Shown here: in pieces, positions 50,057 through 61,530 of the stretch
How the letters are laid out: each line of letters begins with the position of its first letter
Numbering within the stretch: the first letter of the stretch is position 1
Source: Mycolicibacterium tusciae
GTDB taxonomy: Bacteria; Actinomycetota; Actinomycetes; Mycobacteriales; Mycobacteriaceae
Direction: 5' to 3'
Length of the DNA stretch: 64,000 nt
Assembly (NCBI RefSeq): GCF_002086795.1
Contig: NZ_MVIM01000006.1
Location: 62,001-126,000, forward strand
Program-made: the position numbers and the translations under genes
Notes under the pieces: generated by a model
Database searches by the model: none
The model's input: the letters and a program-made list of their open reading frames with translations, nothing else
What the model was told of the DNA's origin: nothing

Positions 50057-51178
50057 ATGAGACTGCGGCGGCCGATGCGGACTGTGTTCGCCGTGGTGTG
50101 TGCGGCGTTGCTGGTGGCGTCGGGCTGCGCGCGATTCGACGACGCGCAATCGCAACCGTTCACGACCGAGCCGGAACTGAAGCCCGGACCGTCCTCGAAG
50201 CCGCCGCCACCTCCGCCGCTGCCGCCCAAGCCGTTCCCGAAGGAATGCCCGGCGCCCGGCGTCATGCAGGGCTGCCTGGAAAGCACCAGCGGCCTGATCA
50301 TGCTGCCCGACAGCCAGTCCGCGCTGGTGGGTGAACGCACGACCGGCGCGGTCAAAGAGGTGTCGGTGCGCGCCGAACCCAAGGTCAAAGTCGTCCTACC
50401 CGTCGACGGGTCCGGTGACGGCGGGCTCATGGACATCGTCTTGTCACCGACGTACGTCCAGGACCGGCTGATGTACGCCTACGTCAGCACCCCGACCGAC
50501 AATCGGGTCATCCGCATCGCCGACGGCGACATACCCAAGCCGATCCTGACCGGCATCCCCAAGGGCCCGACCGGTAACACCGGGTCGCTGATCTTCACCA
50601 GCCCGACCACCCTGCTGGTACAGACGGGCGACGCCGGTGACCCCGCTCAGGCCGGTGATCCTCGCTCACTGGCCGGCAAGTTGTTGCGGATCGAGCAGCC
50701 GACGACGGTCGACCAGGCGCCGACGACGACGGCGCTGTCCGGTTTGGGCGCCGGCGGTGGGCTGTGCATCGACCCGTCGGACGAGTCGCTGTACGTCACC
50801 GATCGCACACCGACCGGTGATCGCCTACAGAAGATCGCCAAGGACTCCACGGTATCGACCGTATGGACGTGGCCCGACCGCCCGGGCGTCGCCGGCTGCG
50901 CGGCACTGGACGGCACCGTGCTGGTGAACCTCGTCAACACCAAACAGTCCGTCGCCGTTCGCATGGCACCGGACACGGGCGCGGTCACCGGCGATCCAGA
51001 GGTGGTGCGTCAGGACCAGCACGGCCACGCGTGGGCGATGGCGGTCTCACCCGACGGCAACGTCTGGGGCGCGACCATCAACAAGACGGCCGGTGATGCC
51101 GAGAAGCTCGACGACGTCGTCTTCCCGCTCTTCCCGCAGGGCGGCGGCTTCCCGCGTAAGAACGAGGACGCTACGTAA
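50057..51178 (+). CDS. lppZ: Lipoprotein LppZ (sorbosone/glucose dehydrogenase-like propeller)
   Basis: A 373-residue exported lipoprotein. The signal is MRLRRPMRTVFAVVCAALLV with a lipobox at VASGC. The mature protein has a Pro-rich linker (KPPPPPPLPPKPFP), then a beta-propeller of the PQQ/sugar dehydrogenase group (GSGDGGLMDIVLSPTY, TGDAGDPAQAGDPRSLAGKLLRI). The substrate is unknown; M. tuberculosis LppZ is an immunogenic envelope protein. Divergent from doxX. Confidence 0.9.
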   Translation: MRLRRPMRTVFAVVCAALLVASGCARFDDAQSQPFTTEPELKPGPSSKPPPPPPLPPKPFPKECPAPGVMQGCLESTSGLIMLPDSQSALVGERTTGAVKEVSVRAEPKVKVVLPVDGSGDGGLMDIVLSPTYVQDRLMYAYVSTPTDNRVIRIADGDIPKPILTGIPKGPTGNTGSLIFTSPTTLLVQTGDAGDPAQAGDPRSLAGKLLRIEQPTTVDQAPTTTALSGLGAGGGLCIDPSDESLYVTDRTPTGDRLQKIAKDSTVSTVWTWPDRPGVAGCAALDGTVLVNLVNTKQSVAVRMAPDTGAVTGDPEVVRQDQHGHAWAMAVSPDGNVWGATINKTAGDAEKLDDVVFPLFPQGGGFPRKNEDAT

Positions 51179-51234
51179 AAATCGCTGCGGCACTTCGGTT
51201 TTCGCTGCAGCGCCGAACAGCGAGCCGTTGCGCT

Positions 51235-51552
51235 TCAGGCCTCGACGAGGCGTAGCCCAACGATGCCGACGACGATGATCGACAGGAACAGCACCCGCGC
51301 CACACTGACGGTCTCACAGAACATGACCATGCCTGCCACGGCAACACCGACCGCGCCGATCCCGACCCACACCGCGTAGCCGGTCCCCGCAGGCAACTGC
51401 CGAAGCGCCACCGCGAGCAGGGTGAAGCTGAGCGCAGCACCGCCGATACCGATGACACTCGGCCACAGCCGACTGAGGCCGTCGGATTGTTTGAGCGCGG
51501 TGGCCCAGACGATTTCGAGCAGGCCCGCGCAGACGAGGATCACCCATGCCAT
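51235..51552 (-). CDS. SMR-family exporter, Gdx/SugE-like
   Basis: A 105-residue four-helix small multidrug resistance transporter. The residues known to bind guanidinium in Gdx-Clo are all present at the same numbers: Glu13, Trp16, Ser42, Tyr59 and Trp62; MAWVILVCAGLLEIVWATALK is close to Gdx proteins. Gdx exports guanidinium, and some relatives export quaternary ammonium compounds. It starts 2 nt after the SDR gene ends, so it belongs to the TetR-controlled unit. No guanidine riboswitch was seen. Confidence 0.87.
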   Translation of the reverse strand: MAWVILVCAGLLEIVWATALKQSDGLSRLWPSVIGIGGAALSFTLLAVALRQLPAGTGYAVWVGIGAVGVAVAGMVMFCETVSVARVLFLSIIVVGIVGLRLVEA

Positions 51553-51554
51553 GG

Positions 51555-52289
51555 TCAGGCGTTCGTGCCGCCGTCGGCGGTGAGCACGGCTCCGGTGATG
51601 TATGACGCGGCGGGACTCGCCAAAAACGCGACAGCGTCGGCGATCTCGCGCGCATCGGCGTACCGGCCGAGGGCGGACGTCGCCCGCTGTTCATCGGCCG
51701 TGTCACCCTCGACGGGATTCATGTCGGTATCTGTCGAGCCAGGTTGGACGACATTCACCGTGATCCCCCGCTCGCCGACATCACGGGCCAGTCCTTTGGT
51801 GAAGCCAATGAGAGCGGACTTGCTCATCGCGTACAGCGCGATGCCCGGATACGGCACGCGCTCGGCGAGATTGCTTCCGATGCTGATGATCCGGCCGCCG
51901 GCCGACATGTGTCGCACCGCGGCCTGGCTGGCCAGATACACGGCGCGGACGTGAATGGCGAGGGTGCGGTCGACGTCCTCGGCCGGCACGTCGTCGATGA
52001 CTCCGAACGGGTAGATGCCCGCATTGTTGACGAGGATGTCCAGCCCACCCAGCTCGTCGGCGGTCTGCTGAACCGCGGTCACCACCTCGTCGGCGGCGGC
52101 GTTGTCGGCCTTGACGGCGAACCCCCGGCGCCCGTGGGCGCGGATGCGGTCGACAACCTCGTCGGCCCGCTCCTTGGACTGGGCGTAGGTGATGGCCACG
52201 TCTGAGCCCTGTTCGGCCATTCGCTCGGCGATCGCCGCCCCGATCCCCCTGCTCCCGCCGGTCACCAGCGCAACGCTCGATTCAGACAT
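51555..52289 (-). CDS. Short-chain dehydrogenase/reductase
   Basis: A 244-residue classical SDR. TGGSRGIGAAIAERMAEQG is the cofactor motif, NNAG is present in LVNNAGIY, and the catalytic Tyr/Lys is YAMSKSALIGFTKG. The substrate is unknown. It has an AGGAGG ribosome binding site and a strong TTGACA-N17-TAATTT promoter (minus strand). The operator for the divergent TetR regulator covers its start site. It is coupled to the SMR exporter downstream. Confidence 0.92.
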   Translation of the reverse strand: MSESSVALVTGGSRGIGAAIAERMAEQGSDVAITYAQSKERADEVVDRIRAHGRRGFAVKADNAAADEVVTAVQQTADELGGLDILVNNAGIYPFGVIDDVPAEDVDRTLAIHVRAVYLASQAAVRHMSAGGRIISIGSNLAERVPYPGIALYAMSKSALIGFTKGLARDVGERGITVNVVQPGSTDTDMNPVEGDTADEQRATSALGRYADAREIADAVAFLASPAASYITGAVLTADGGTNA

Positions 52290-52305
52290 CCCATCCTCCT
52301 TTTTG

Positions 52306-52371
52306 TGTCGTTCGATACAAAATTAAATGCGGAGGCTACACTTGTCAACGAATTCTTTGTCGTTCGATACA
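52306..52371. promoter_or_regulatory. Divergent promoters and two identical TetR operators
   Basis: TGTCGTTCGATACA occurs exactly twice, at 52306-52319 and 52358-52371. The minus promoter is TTGACA (plus-strand TGTCAA 52343-52348), 17 bp, TAATTT. The plus promoter is TTGTCA (52342-52347), 18 bp, GATACA. The -35 boxes overlap. Operator 1 covers the SDR start site; operator 2 covers the tetR -10. This is the expected layout for simultaneous repression by the TetR protein. Confidence 0.8.
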
Positions 52372-52389
52372 TAAAAGGAGGTGCGGCGC

Positions 52390-53001
52390 ATGGCAACGCG
52401 TGGGAGACCCCGCGCCTTCGACCGCGACGAGGCCCTGCGGCGCGCCATGGAGGTGTTCTGGGAGCACGGCTACGAAGCCACCTCGATGAGCCACCTCACC
52501 GCGGCGATGGGCATCAGTTCCCCCAGCCTCTATGCGGCGTTCGGCAGCAAGGAGGAGCTTTTCCGCGAGGCGGTCGCCTTTTACAACGACACCTTGGGCG
52601 CGACAGCCGCCGCTGAGCTTCGTGAGCGACCGACTGCGCGGGAGGCGATCTCGGCGGTGCTGCGCCACCACGCCGTCGTCTTCTGCGACCCCGACAATCC
52701 CCGCGGATGCATGATCGTGCTCGCGGCGACCACGTCCGGCGACGACACCCGGTCAGTGCACGAGTATCTCGCGCAGTGGCGAATGGCGCTCGAGACCGAC
52801 TTTCGCGAACGCGTCAAGCGCGGGATCGCCGAGGGCGACGTACCGGCCGGCGCCGACGCCGCCGCGATAGCCGCGTTCTACAACACGGTGAACCACGGGA
52901 TGGCGATCCAGGCTCGCGACGGCGCCGATGAAAAGAAGTTGTCGTCGATAGCCGAGGGCGCGATCGCGGCGTGGGACGGACTGGTCGGACAGGCGGCCTA
53001 G
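52390..53001 (+). CDS. TetR-family transcriptional regulator
   Basis: A 203-residue repressor. The N-terminal HTH is [29 protein letters not shown] and then [17 protein letters not shown]. The C-terminal domain has a Cys in NPRGCMIV. It is divergent from the SDR/SMR unit, with two copies of an operator between them, so it most likely represses both directions and responds to a ligand linked with the exporter. ATG 52390 follows AAAGGAGG. It is convergent with gatB, overlapping by 4 nt. Confidence 0.93.
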   Translation: MATRGRPRAFDRDEALRRAMEVFWEHGYEATSMSHLTAAMGISSPSLYAAFGSKEELFREAVAFYNDTLGATAAAELRERPTAREAISAVLRHHAVVFCDPDNPRGCMIVLAATTSGDDTRSVHEYLAQWRMALETDFRERVKRGIAEGDVPAGADAAAIAAFYNTVNHGMAIQARDGADEKKLSSIAEGAIAAWDGLVGQAA

Positions 53002-54500
53002 CTGCAGGCGGCCAGCACCAGTTCGCGTACGCGGGCCGCGTCGGCTTGGCCCTTGGTCGCTTTCATCACCGCGCCGACGATGGCGCCGGCGGCCTGCACC
53101 TTGCCGCCGCGAATCTTCTCCGCGACATCGGGATTGGCAGCCAGGGCCTCATCGACGGCAGCCTGGATCAGCGAGTCGTCGCGCACGACGGCGAGTCCTC
53201 GATCGGTCATCACCTGTTCGGGCTCACCTTCGCCGGCCAATACGCCCTCGACGACCTGACGCGCCAGCTTGTTCGATAGCTTGCCCTCGTCGACGAGCTT
53301 CACCACCGCGGCGACCTGCGCGGGGGTGATCGGGAGCGCCTCGAGTTCCACTCCGCCTTCATTGGCCTTCTGCACCAGGAAATTTCCCCACCAAGCGCGG
53401 GCAGCGTCACTGGTAGCGCCGTGTTCGACGGTCGCGGCGATGAGGTCGAGAGCTCCGATGTTGACCAGATCGCGCATCACCTCGTCGGAGATGCCCCAGT
53501 CCTGCTGAATCCGATTGCGGGTCAACCACGGTAGCTCGGGAATGGTGCCCCGCAGCCGTTCGACGAGTTCTGCACTCGGTGCGACCGGTTCGAGGTCGGG
53601 CTCGGGGAAATACCGGTAGTCCTGTGCGGTCTCCTTGCTGCGACCGGCGGTCGTGTAACCGTCTTCGTGGAAGTGGCGAGTCTCCTGAGTGATCTTGCCG
53701 CCCGCCTCGAGAACCGCTGCCTGACGCCGCATCTCGTACCGCACGGCGACCTCGACGCTCTTGAGCGAGTTCACGTTCTTGGTCTCGGTGCGTGTGCCGA
53801 ACTCGGTGGCGCCCTTGGGCTTCAGTGACACGTTGGAGTCGCAGCGCATCGAGCCCTGGTCCATCCGTACGTCGGAAACTCCCAAGGCGCGCAACAGATC
53901 TCGCAGCGCGGTTACGTATGCCTTGGCGATCTCCGGTGCGCGTTCGCCGGTGCCCTCGATGGGCTTGGTGACGATCTCGATCAGCGGAACACCGGCGCGG
54001 TTGTAGTCGAGCAGCGACGTGGTCGCACCCTCGATGCGGCCGGTGTCGCTGCCCAGGTGTGTCAGCTTGCCGGTGTCTTCCTCCATGTGCGCGCGTTCGA
54101 TCTCCACGCGCCAGGTGGTCCCGTCCTCGAGCGGCACGTCAAGGTAGCCGTTGACGGCGATCGGCTCGTCGTACTGGCTGATCTGGTAGTTCTTCGGCTG
54201 GTCCGGGTAGAAGTAGTTCTTCCTGGCGAACCGACCCCACGGGGCGATATCGCAGTTCAGCGCCAATCCGATCCGGATGGCCGACTCGACCGCGGACTGG
54301 TTGAGCACCGGCAACGATCCGGGCAGGCCCAGGCACACGGGGCACACCTGCGTGTTGGGTTCGCCGCCGAACTCGTTGGTGCACCCGCAGAACATCTTGG
54401 TGGCGGTGGAGAGCTCGACGTGGACTTCCATGCCCATGACGGGGTCGTAGCGGGCAATGACCTCGTCGTAGTCGAGAAGCTCAGCGGCGGCGACAGTCAT
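52998..54500 (-). CDS. gatB: Aspartyl/glutamyl-tRNA amidotransferase subunit B
   Basis: The kinase/amidation subunit of GatCAB, which converts Glu-tRNA-Gln to Gln-tRNA-Gln. Metal and phosphate motifs include GMEVHVEL near the start, and [21 protein letters not shown] with zinc-binding Cys. The C-terminal helical YqeY-like domain begins near residue 410. 500 residues. ATG 54500 has TAGGAT 7 nt upstream (leaderless). It is split from gatA and gatC by pfkA, as in M. tuberculosis. Confidence 0.97.
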   Translation of the reverse strand: MTVAAAELLDYDEVIARYDPVMGMEVHVELSTATKMFCGCTNEFGGEPNTQVCPVCLGLPGSLPVLNQSAVESAIRIGLALNCDIAPWGRFARKNYFYPDQPKNYQISQYDEPIAVNGYLDVPLEDGTTWRVEIERAHMEEDTGKLTHLGSDTGRIEGATTSLLDYNRAGVPLIEIVTKPIEGTGERAPEIAKAYVTALRDLLRALGVSDVRMDQGSMRCDSNVSLKPKGATEFGTRTETKNVNSLKSVEVAVRYEMRRQAAVLEAGGKITQETRHFHEDGYTTAGRSKETAQDYRYFPEPDLEPVAPSAELVERLRGTIPELPWLTRNRIQQDWGISDEVMRDLVNIGALDLIAATVEHGATSDAARAWWGNFLVQKANEGGVELEALPITPAQVAAVVKLVDEGKLSNKLARQVVEGVLAGEGEPEQVMTDRGLAVVRDDSLIQAAVDEALAANPDVAEKIRGGKVQAAGAIVGAVMKATKGQADAARVRELVLAACS

Positions 54501-54507
54501 GACTCCG

Positions 54508-54513
54508 ATCCTA
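54508..54513 (-). promoter_or_regulatory. -10 element (TAGGAT) of gatB
   Basis: Minus-strand TAGGAT, 7 nt before the gatB ATG. Probable leaderless promoter in the pfkA-gatB gap. Confidence 0.45.
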
Positions 54514-54523
54514 GTGAGAGGAC

Positions 54524-55555
54524 TCAGCCGAAGAACTCGGCGGCGTCGTCGTAGCGGCTCTGCGGCACCAGCTTGAGCTGGCGCACCGCGTCGGCGAGCG
54601 GCACCCGGCCGATCTCCTGACCGCGCAGCGACACCATCATTCCGTACTCGCCCGCGTGTGCGGCGTCGGCGGCGTTGACCCCGAAGCGGGTCGCCAAGAT
54701 TCGGTCGTACGGGGTCGGGGTGCCGCCGCGCTGGACGTGGCCGAGCACGGTGACCCGCACTTCCTTATTGATCCGCTTCTCGACCTCGATGGCGAGCTGC
54801 TGGGCGATGCCGGTGAACTTCTCGTGGCCGAACTCGTCGATTCCGCCCTCGCGCAACCGCATTGTGCCCTCAGCCGGTTTGGCCCCTTCGGCCACCACAC
54901 AGATGAAGTGGGCGTCGCCGCGGACGAACCGCTGCTTGATCAGCCGGCACACCTCGTCGACGTCGAAAGGCTGCTCGGGGATCAGTGTCATGTGCGCCCC
55001 GGACGCCAGACCCGCGTTCAACGCAATCCAGCCGGCGTGGCGCCCCATCACCTCGACAAGCATCACCCGCTGATGCGATTCCGCCGTGCTGTGCAGCCTG
55101 TCGATGGCCTCACTGGCGACACCGAGTGCGGTGTCGTGACCGAACGTCACATCGGTGCAATCGATGTCGTTGTCGATGGTCTTGGGCACCCCGACCACGG
55201 GCACGTTCTCCTCCGACAGCCAGTGCGCGGCGGTCAGCGTGCCCTCGCCGCCGATCGGGATGAGCACATCGATCCCGTTGTCGTCGAGCGTCTGTTTGAT
55301 CTGATCGAGCCCGGCGCGCAGCTTGTCGGGATGCACCCGAGCGGTCCCCAGCATGGTGCCGCCTTTGGCCAGCAGCCGGTCATTGCGATCGTCATTGGCC
55401 AGCTGAATGCGGCGGTCCTCGAGGAGGCCGCGCCAACCGTCCAGAAAGCCGACGACCTTCGAGCCGTAGCGCACGTCACAGGTGCGGACCACGGCGCGGA
55501 TCACCGCGTTCAGGCCGGGACAGTCTCCTCCGCCGGTGAGTACTCCGATGCGCAT
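54524..55555 (-). CDS. pfkA: 6-phosphofructokinase
   Basis: Phosphorylates fructose 6-phosphate in glycolysis. The N-terminus [20 protein letters not shown] is the family start; the active site is [16 protein letters not shown] and substrate motif [11 protein letters not shown]. The GGEGT segment in IPIGGEGTL matches the actinobacterial ATP-using PfkA group. 343 residues. Placed between gatA and gatB, in the same order as M. tuberculosis. Confidence 0.96.
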   Translation of the reverse strand: MRIGVLTGGGDCPGLNAVIRAVVRTCDVRYGSKVVGFLDGWRGLLEDRRIQLANDDRNDRLLAKGGTMLGTARVHPDKLRAGLDQIKQTLDDNGIDVLIPIGGEGTLTAAHWLSEENVPVVGVPKTIDNDIDCTDVTFGHDTALGVASEAIDRLHSTAESHQRVMLVEVMGRHAGWIALNAGLASGAHMTLIPEQPFDVDEVCRLIKQRFVRGDAHFICVVAEGAKPAEGTMRLREGGIDEFGHEKFTGIAQQLAIEVEKRINKEVRVTVLGHVQRGGTPTPYDRILATRFGVNAADAAHAGEYGMMVSLRGQEIGRVPLADAVRQLKLVPQSRYDDAAEFFG

Positions 55556-55572
55556 CTGTCCATCCTGCCCCG

Positions 55573-57066
55573 TCAGAGCGCCGTTGGCAGCGGACCTCGC
55601 GCAACTTCATAAGCCGCTCCGACCCGATACAACCTGTCATCGCCCAGCGCGGGCGCCATGATCTGCAGCCCGACCGGCAGGTTGTCGTCGGCCGACAGGC
55701 CCGAAGGCACCGACATTCCGCAGTGACCCGCCAGGTTCAGCGGCAGCGTGCACAGGTCGAACAGATACATCGCCAACGGATCGTCGACCTTCTCCCCAAT
55801 ACGGAATGCCGTGGAAGGAGTGGCCGGGGTCACCAACACGTCGACCTTCTGGTAGGCCTCGTCGAGGTCGCGCGCGATCAGTGTGCGCACCTTCTGCGCC
55901 TGGTTGTAATAGGCGTCGTAATAGCCCGCCGACAGTGCATAGGTGCCAATCATGATGCGGCGCTTCACTTCTGGGCCGAACCCAGCCGCCCGCGTCATCG
56001 CCATCACTTCCTCGGCGCTGTGCGTACCGTCGTCGCCGATGCGTAGTCCGTACCGCATTGCATCGAACCGCGCAAGATTCGACGACACCTCCGACGGCAA
56101 AATCAAGTAGTAGGCGGGCAACGAATAGTCGAAGTGCGGGCAGTCGACCTCGCTGATCTCGGCGCCCAGCGCGGTCAGCTGTTCGACGGCGGCGTCGAAC
56201 GACGCCAGCACGCCCTGCTGGTACCCATCGCCGCGCAACTGCTTCACCACTCCGATCCGGACGCCCTTGAGGTCGCCGGCCGCACCCGCCTTTGCCGCCG
56301 CGACGACATCGGGCACCTCGGCGTCCACCGACGTCGAGTCCTTCGGGTCGTGTCCGGCGATCACCTCGTGCAGCAGCGCGGTGTCCAGCACTGTCCGGGC
56401 GCACGGCCCACCCTGGTCCAGCGACGACGCGCAGGCGATGAGTCCGTAGCGCGAGACCGTGCCGTAGGTCGGTTTCACCCCGACCGTCGCGGTCAGCGCC
56501 GCGGGCTGACGGATCGATCCACCGGTGTCGGACCCGATGGCCAGCGGCGCCTGGAACGCCGCCAACGCCGCGGCACTGCCGCCGCCCGAACCGCCGGGAA
56601 CCCGGTCGGTGTTCCAGGGGTTGCGGGTCGGACCGTACGCGGAGTTCTCGGTCGAACTGCCCATGGCGAACTCGTCCATGTTGGTCTTGCCCAGGATCGG
56701 GATGCCTGCCGCCCGCAGCCGCGCGGTGACCGTCGCGTCGTACGGCGATGTCCAGCCTTCGAGGATCTTCGAGCCGCAGGTCGTCGGCATGTCGGTGGTG
56801 GTGAAAACGTCCTTGAGCGCCAGCGGCACACCGGCCAGCGGTGACGGCAGCGTCTCGCCCGCCGCGACCAGATCGTCGATCCGCGACGCCTCGGCCAGCG
56901 CCTTCTCCTCGGCCACATGCAGGAAGGCGTGGTAGTCGCCGTCGGTCGCGGCGATCTGATCCAGACAGGCGCGCGTCGCCTCGGTGGACGACACCTCCTT
57001 GGCCGCAATCTTGGCGCCCAGCGTGGCGGCGTCGAGCCGAACGATGTCCGAACTCATGCCGGTCAT
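55573..57066 (-). CDS. gatA: Glutamyl-tRNA amidotransferase subunit A
   Basis: The glutaminase subunit of GatCAB. The Ser-cisSer-Lys triad lies in LKDVFTT (Lys) and [16 protein letters not shown] ... [12 protein letters not shown], the amidase signature. 497 residues. ATG 57066 overlaps the gatC stop codon (ATGA); the in-frame ATG 57057 is 3 codons later. The frame is open further upstream over the gatC gene but without homology. Together with gatC it is translated as a coupled pair. Confidence 0.97.
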   Translation of the reverse strand: MTGMSSDIVRLDAATLGAKIAAKEVSSTEATRACLDQIAATDGDYHAFLHVAEEKALAEASRIDDLVAAGETLPSPLAGVPLALKDVFTTTDMPTTCGSKILEGWTSPYDATVTARLRAAGIPILGKTNMDEFAMGSSTENSAYGPTRNPWNTDRVPGGSGGGSAAALAAFQAPLAIGSDTGGSIRQPAALTATVGVKPTYGTVSRYGLIACASSLDQGGPCARTVLDTALLHEVIAGHDPKDSTSVDAEVPDVVAAAKAGAAGDLKGVRIGVVKQLRGDGYQQGVLASFDAAVEQLTALGAEISEVDCPHFDYSLPAYYLILPSEVSSNLARFDAMRYGLRIGDDGTHSAEEVMAMTRAAGFGPEVKRRIMIGTYALSAGYYDAYYNQAQKVRTLIARDLDEAYQKVDVLVTPATPSTAFRIGEKVDDPLAMYLFDLCTLPLNLAGHCGMSVPSGLSADDNLPVGLQIMAPALGDDRLYRVGAAYEVARGPLPTAL

Positions 57067-57362
57067 TCCGCCTCCCCCAGGATCCGCGGGACGGCGAACC
57101 GGCCGTCGACCGCCTTGGGAGCCTCGGCCAGCGCTTCGTCCTGGGTCAGGCACGGTTCCACGTCGTCGGGACGGAACACGTTGACGTCTTTGAGCGGATT
57201 GCCGGTCGGGTCCACGCCGGCCACATCGACGGCCTGGATCTGGCTGACGTGGCTGAGGATGGCGTCCAGCTGTCCGGCGAAACTGTCCAGCTCGTCCTCG
57301 GCCAGCGCGAGGCGGGCCAGGCGCGCCAGGTGGGCTACCTCGTCTCGAGAGATCTGCGACAC
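57063..57362 (-). CDS. gatC: Glutamyl-tRNA amidotransferase subunit C
   Basis: The 99-residue chaperone subunit that wraps GatA and Gat[27 protein letters not shown] is typical, as is [17 protein letters not shown] 57362 has TAGGCT 8 nt upstream (leaderless), partly on the stop of the MerR gene. It starts the gatC-gatA unit. Confidence 0.95.
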   Translation of the reverse strand: MSQISRDEVAHLARLARLALAEDELDSFAGQLDAILSHVSQIQAVDVAGVDPTGNPLKDVNVFRPDDVEPCLTQDEALAEAPKAVDGRFAVPRILGEAE

Positions 57363-57370
57363 GACTCCGA

Positions 57371-57376
57371 AGCCTA
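57371..57376 (-). promoter_or_regulatory. -10 element (TAGGCT) of gatCA
   Basis: Minus-strand TAGGCT, 8 nt before the gatC GTG, overlapping the MerR stop codon. Confidence 0.4.
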
Positions 57377-57748
57377 GTCAGCCAGGCGTCCGTGCTTCCG
57401 CGCACTGTCCTCCAGCCGCAACTGCTCGGCGCGCAGCAGGCGGCTGACGGTGCGGAGGTCGCGGATCTGTTGCTCCACGCGGGCGCGTTTGTCGGCGACG
57501 AGCCGGGCGCCGTCAGCGCAGTCGATACCGCGGGCGCGCAGGCCTTCGAGCACCTCACGAATCTCGGCAAGGCTGAAGCCGAGCGACTGCATGCTGCGAA
57601 GCAACTTGACCTGCTTGGTCAGCGACTGCGGGTAGTCCCGGTAATTGTTGTGCCCTCGCGGTATCTCCCCGAGCAATCCCTCGCGTTCGTAGTAGCGCAG
57701 CGCGTGCCGGCCCACACCTGTTGCGGCCTCTAAATCGCTGATACGCAT
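57374..57748 (-). CDS. MerR-family transcriptional regulator
   Basis: A 124-residue MerR protein. The DNA-binding HTH/wing is [25 protein letters not shown], then the long coiled dimerisation helix ([19 protein letters not shown]). Only one Cys (GIDCADG), so it is not an obvious metal sensor. It is divergent from the SRPBCC gene, whose promoter has the long spacer MerR proteins act on. ATG 57748. Confidence 0.92.
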   Translation of the reverse strand: MRISDLEAATGVGRHALRYYEREGLLGEIPRGHNNYRDYPQSLTKQVKLLRSMQSLGFSLAEIREVLEGLRARGIDCADGARLVADKRARVEQQIRDLRTVSRLLRAEQLRLEDSARKHGRLAD

Positions 57749-57757
57749 CACAACTCG

Positions 57758-57790
57758 CTTGACTGTAGACCCAACTTGACACTTTACCAT
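57758..57790 (+). promoter_or_regulatory. MerR-type promoter with 20-bp spacer for the SRPBCC gene
   Basis: TTGACT (57759-57764), 20 bp, TACCAT (57785-57790). MerR proteins untwist promoters with 19-20 bp spacers. CTTGAC is repeated at 57758-57763 and 57775-57780. A divergent -10 (ACTGTA, 57762-57767) for the MerR gene overlaps. Confidence 0.65.
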
Positions 57791-57818
57791 CCGACCACCG
57801 GCGAAGAAGGAGCGTGAG

Positions 57819-58289
57819 ATGTATCTACTGGCGGATGCGGCTGTCGACATCGCGTGTACGGACGCGCAAGCATTCGACTACGCCTGCGACCTCGAGAATT
57901 TCGCTGAGTGGTTTCCCGGTGTCCTCGAGATCGTCGCACACAACGACGTGGCGTTCGCCGAGCGCGGACGCGAGTACCGCGAGACAGTCGATGTGCCGCT
58001 GCGCGGCCGTCGATCGGTGGTCATTCGGGTCGTAGAGGCCGACGCACCGAATCGGCTCGTCACCGATGGCGACCTGTCGATCGTGATGCCTCGGATGGAA
58101 ATACACATCAGCCAGTCATCGCCCCAGGTGTGCACGGTGCGATGGCGCATGCTCAGCCGCAACCGCAACATCCTCGCCCGTCTGCTGGTGCTGCCGATAG
58201 CGCGCATCGTGATGACGAAGCGCGCCTCCACGGGGTTGCACCGCCTCAAGGGACGCCTCGAACGCACTCGCTGCGACGATCATCGGTAA
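57819..58289 (+). CDS. SRPBCC-family (START/polyketide cyclase-like) protein
   Basis: A 156-residue hydrophobic-cavity protein: YLLADAAVDIACTDAQAFDYACDLENFAEWFPGV is the family start, with the terminal helix near LHRLKGRLER. SRPBCC proteins bind lipids or aromatic ligands; function here unknown. The divergent MerR gene and a MerR-type promoter suggest it is induced by the ligand sensed by that regulator. Confidence 0.88.
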   Translation: MYLLADAAVDIACTDAQAFDYACDLENFAEWFPGVLEIVAHNDVAFAERGREYRETVDVPLRGRRSVVIRVVEADAPNRLVTDGDLSIVMPRMEIHISQSSPQVCTVRWRMLSRNRNILARLLVLPIARIVMTKRASTGLHRLKGRLERTRCDDHR

Positions 58290-58378
58290 GCGGCTCAGCT
58301 GGCCAGACGTCCTCAGCGGCCCCGAGGGGCCGACATGCCGGAATGCTGACTGGCAGGCGCTGTGCAACAGTGTTGCGC

Positions 58379-59035
58379 GTGCCTTCGTATCTGCTGCGGG
58401 TCCAGCTCGAGGACCGACCGGGCAGCCTCGGCTCGTTAGCCGTCGCGCTCGGCTCCGTGGGCGCCGACATCCTGTCGCTCGACGTCGTCGAACGCGGTAC
58501 CGGCTACGCCGTCGACGATCTGGTGGTCGATCTGCCCCCCGGCGCGATGCCCGACATGCTGATCACCGCCGCCGAGCAGATCAAGGGCGTCTACGTCGAC
58601 ACCATCCGGCCACACTTGGGATTGCTGGAGGCGCACCGCGAACTCGAGCTCATCGACCACATCGCCGCTGCGCCCAACAACAAGAAACTGCAGGTGCTCG
58701 CCGATGAGGCGCCCCGCGTCCTGCGCGTCGGGTGGTGCACCGTGGTCCGATTGACCGAGTCCGGACCCCAGCGCATCGTCGGCAGCCACGGCGCCCCCGA
58801 GACGCAGGCCGCCGAAACGCCCTGGCTGCCAATCGATCACGCCGCGGCGCTGAATGGCGGTGCCGAGTGGGTGCCGCAGCTGTGGCGCGACATGGACACG
58901 ACGCTGGCGGCGGCCCCGTTGGGCAACTCCACGTCCGCCGTCGTGCTCGGCCGACCCGGCGGCCCGCAGTTCCGCCCGTCAGAGGTGGCGCGGCTGGGCT
59001 ACCTCGCCGGGATCGTCGCGACGATTCTTCGCTGA
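58379..59035 (+). CDS. ACT-domain protein of unknown function
   Basis: A 218-residue protein with an N-terminal ACT domain (YLLRVQLEDRPGSLGSLAVALGSVGADILSLDV), which generally binds amino acids, followed by a domain with no recognised motif. The M. tuberculosis equivalent is Rv3013, next to gatC and ligA. GTG 58379 fits the ACT start; GTG 58370 is an alternative. It is convergent with the small zinc-ribbon gene by 1 bp. Confidence 0.82.
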   Translation: MPSYLLRVQLEDRPGSLGSLAVALGSVGADILSLDVVERGTGYAVDDLVVDLPPGAMPDMLITAAEQIKGVYVDTIRPHLGLLEAHRELELIDHIAAAPNNKKLQVLADEAPRVLRVGWCTVVRLTESGPQRIVGSHGAPETQAAETPWLPIDHAAALNGGAEWVPQLWRDMDTTLAAAPLGNSTSAVVLGRPGGPQFRPSEVARLGYLAGIVATILR

Positions 59036-59036
59036 G

Positions 59037-59291
59037 TCAGGCTCCTGCGGGCACCGGATACCGGTCATTGACGTCGGCGCTACTGTCCTTGCGCGCACAG
59101 TGGGCGCAACAGAAGATCGCGTCGGGTGTTTCGATGCCATGGCCCAGGATCCGGCACCCGCAGTGCGCGCATTCCGGCGCCAACTGCGCCGCAGCGCACT
59201 CGATACTGTCGAAAGTCGCGCTCTTGTCGTCGCCCCAGGTCACGGTGAACGCTTTGTCGTAGTCATTGCCGCACGTGTCGCAGATCGCCAT
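59037..59291 (-). CDS. Small zinc-ribbon protein
   Basis: An 84-residue protein: AICDTCGN and ECAHCGCRI and CCAHCARK supply several CxxC pairs for zinc binding, with HGIETPDAIFCC between. It ends in DRYPVPAGA. No known function; such ribbons often bind DNA or RNA. ATG 59291 follows AAGGAG. It lies downstream of ligA on the same strand, 62 nt from its stop. Confidence 0.85.
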   Translation of the reverse strand: MAICDTCGNDYDKAFTVTWGDDKSATFDSIECAAAQLAPECAHCGCRILGHGIETPDAIFCCAHCARKDSSADVNDRYPVPAGA

Positions 59292-59353
59292 CACTAACTC
59301 CTTCGCAGTCACCGGTCGGGTGCCCGGTGCCGCGCAGCGACAAACGCGTACAC

Positions 59354-61474
<2,121 letters not shown>

Positions 61475-61518
61475 GCCGAGGGCTCAGACATCGCCCCGGA
61501 CACGTCGTCGGGGGCAGA

Positions 61519-61524
61519 TACCCT
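61519..61524 (+). promoter_or_regulatory. -10 element (TACCCT) of the MmcQ-like gene
   Basis: TACCCT, 6 nt before ATG 61531. Probable leaderless promoter. Confidence 0.5.
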
Positions 61525-61530
61525 GACCGC

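Noticed and set aside
52290-52389. Guanidine riboswitch upstream of the SDR-exporter unit
   Set aside because: The 100-bp region is filled by promoters and the two operator copies; no guanidine motif recognised.
57067-57570. Upstream extension of the gatA frame
   Set aside because: The extension runs over gatC in another frame; the family start is at 57066.
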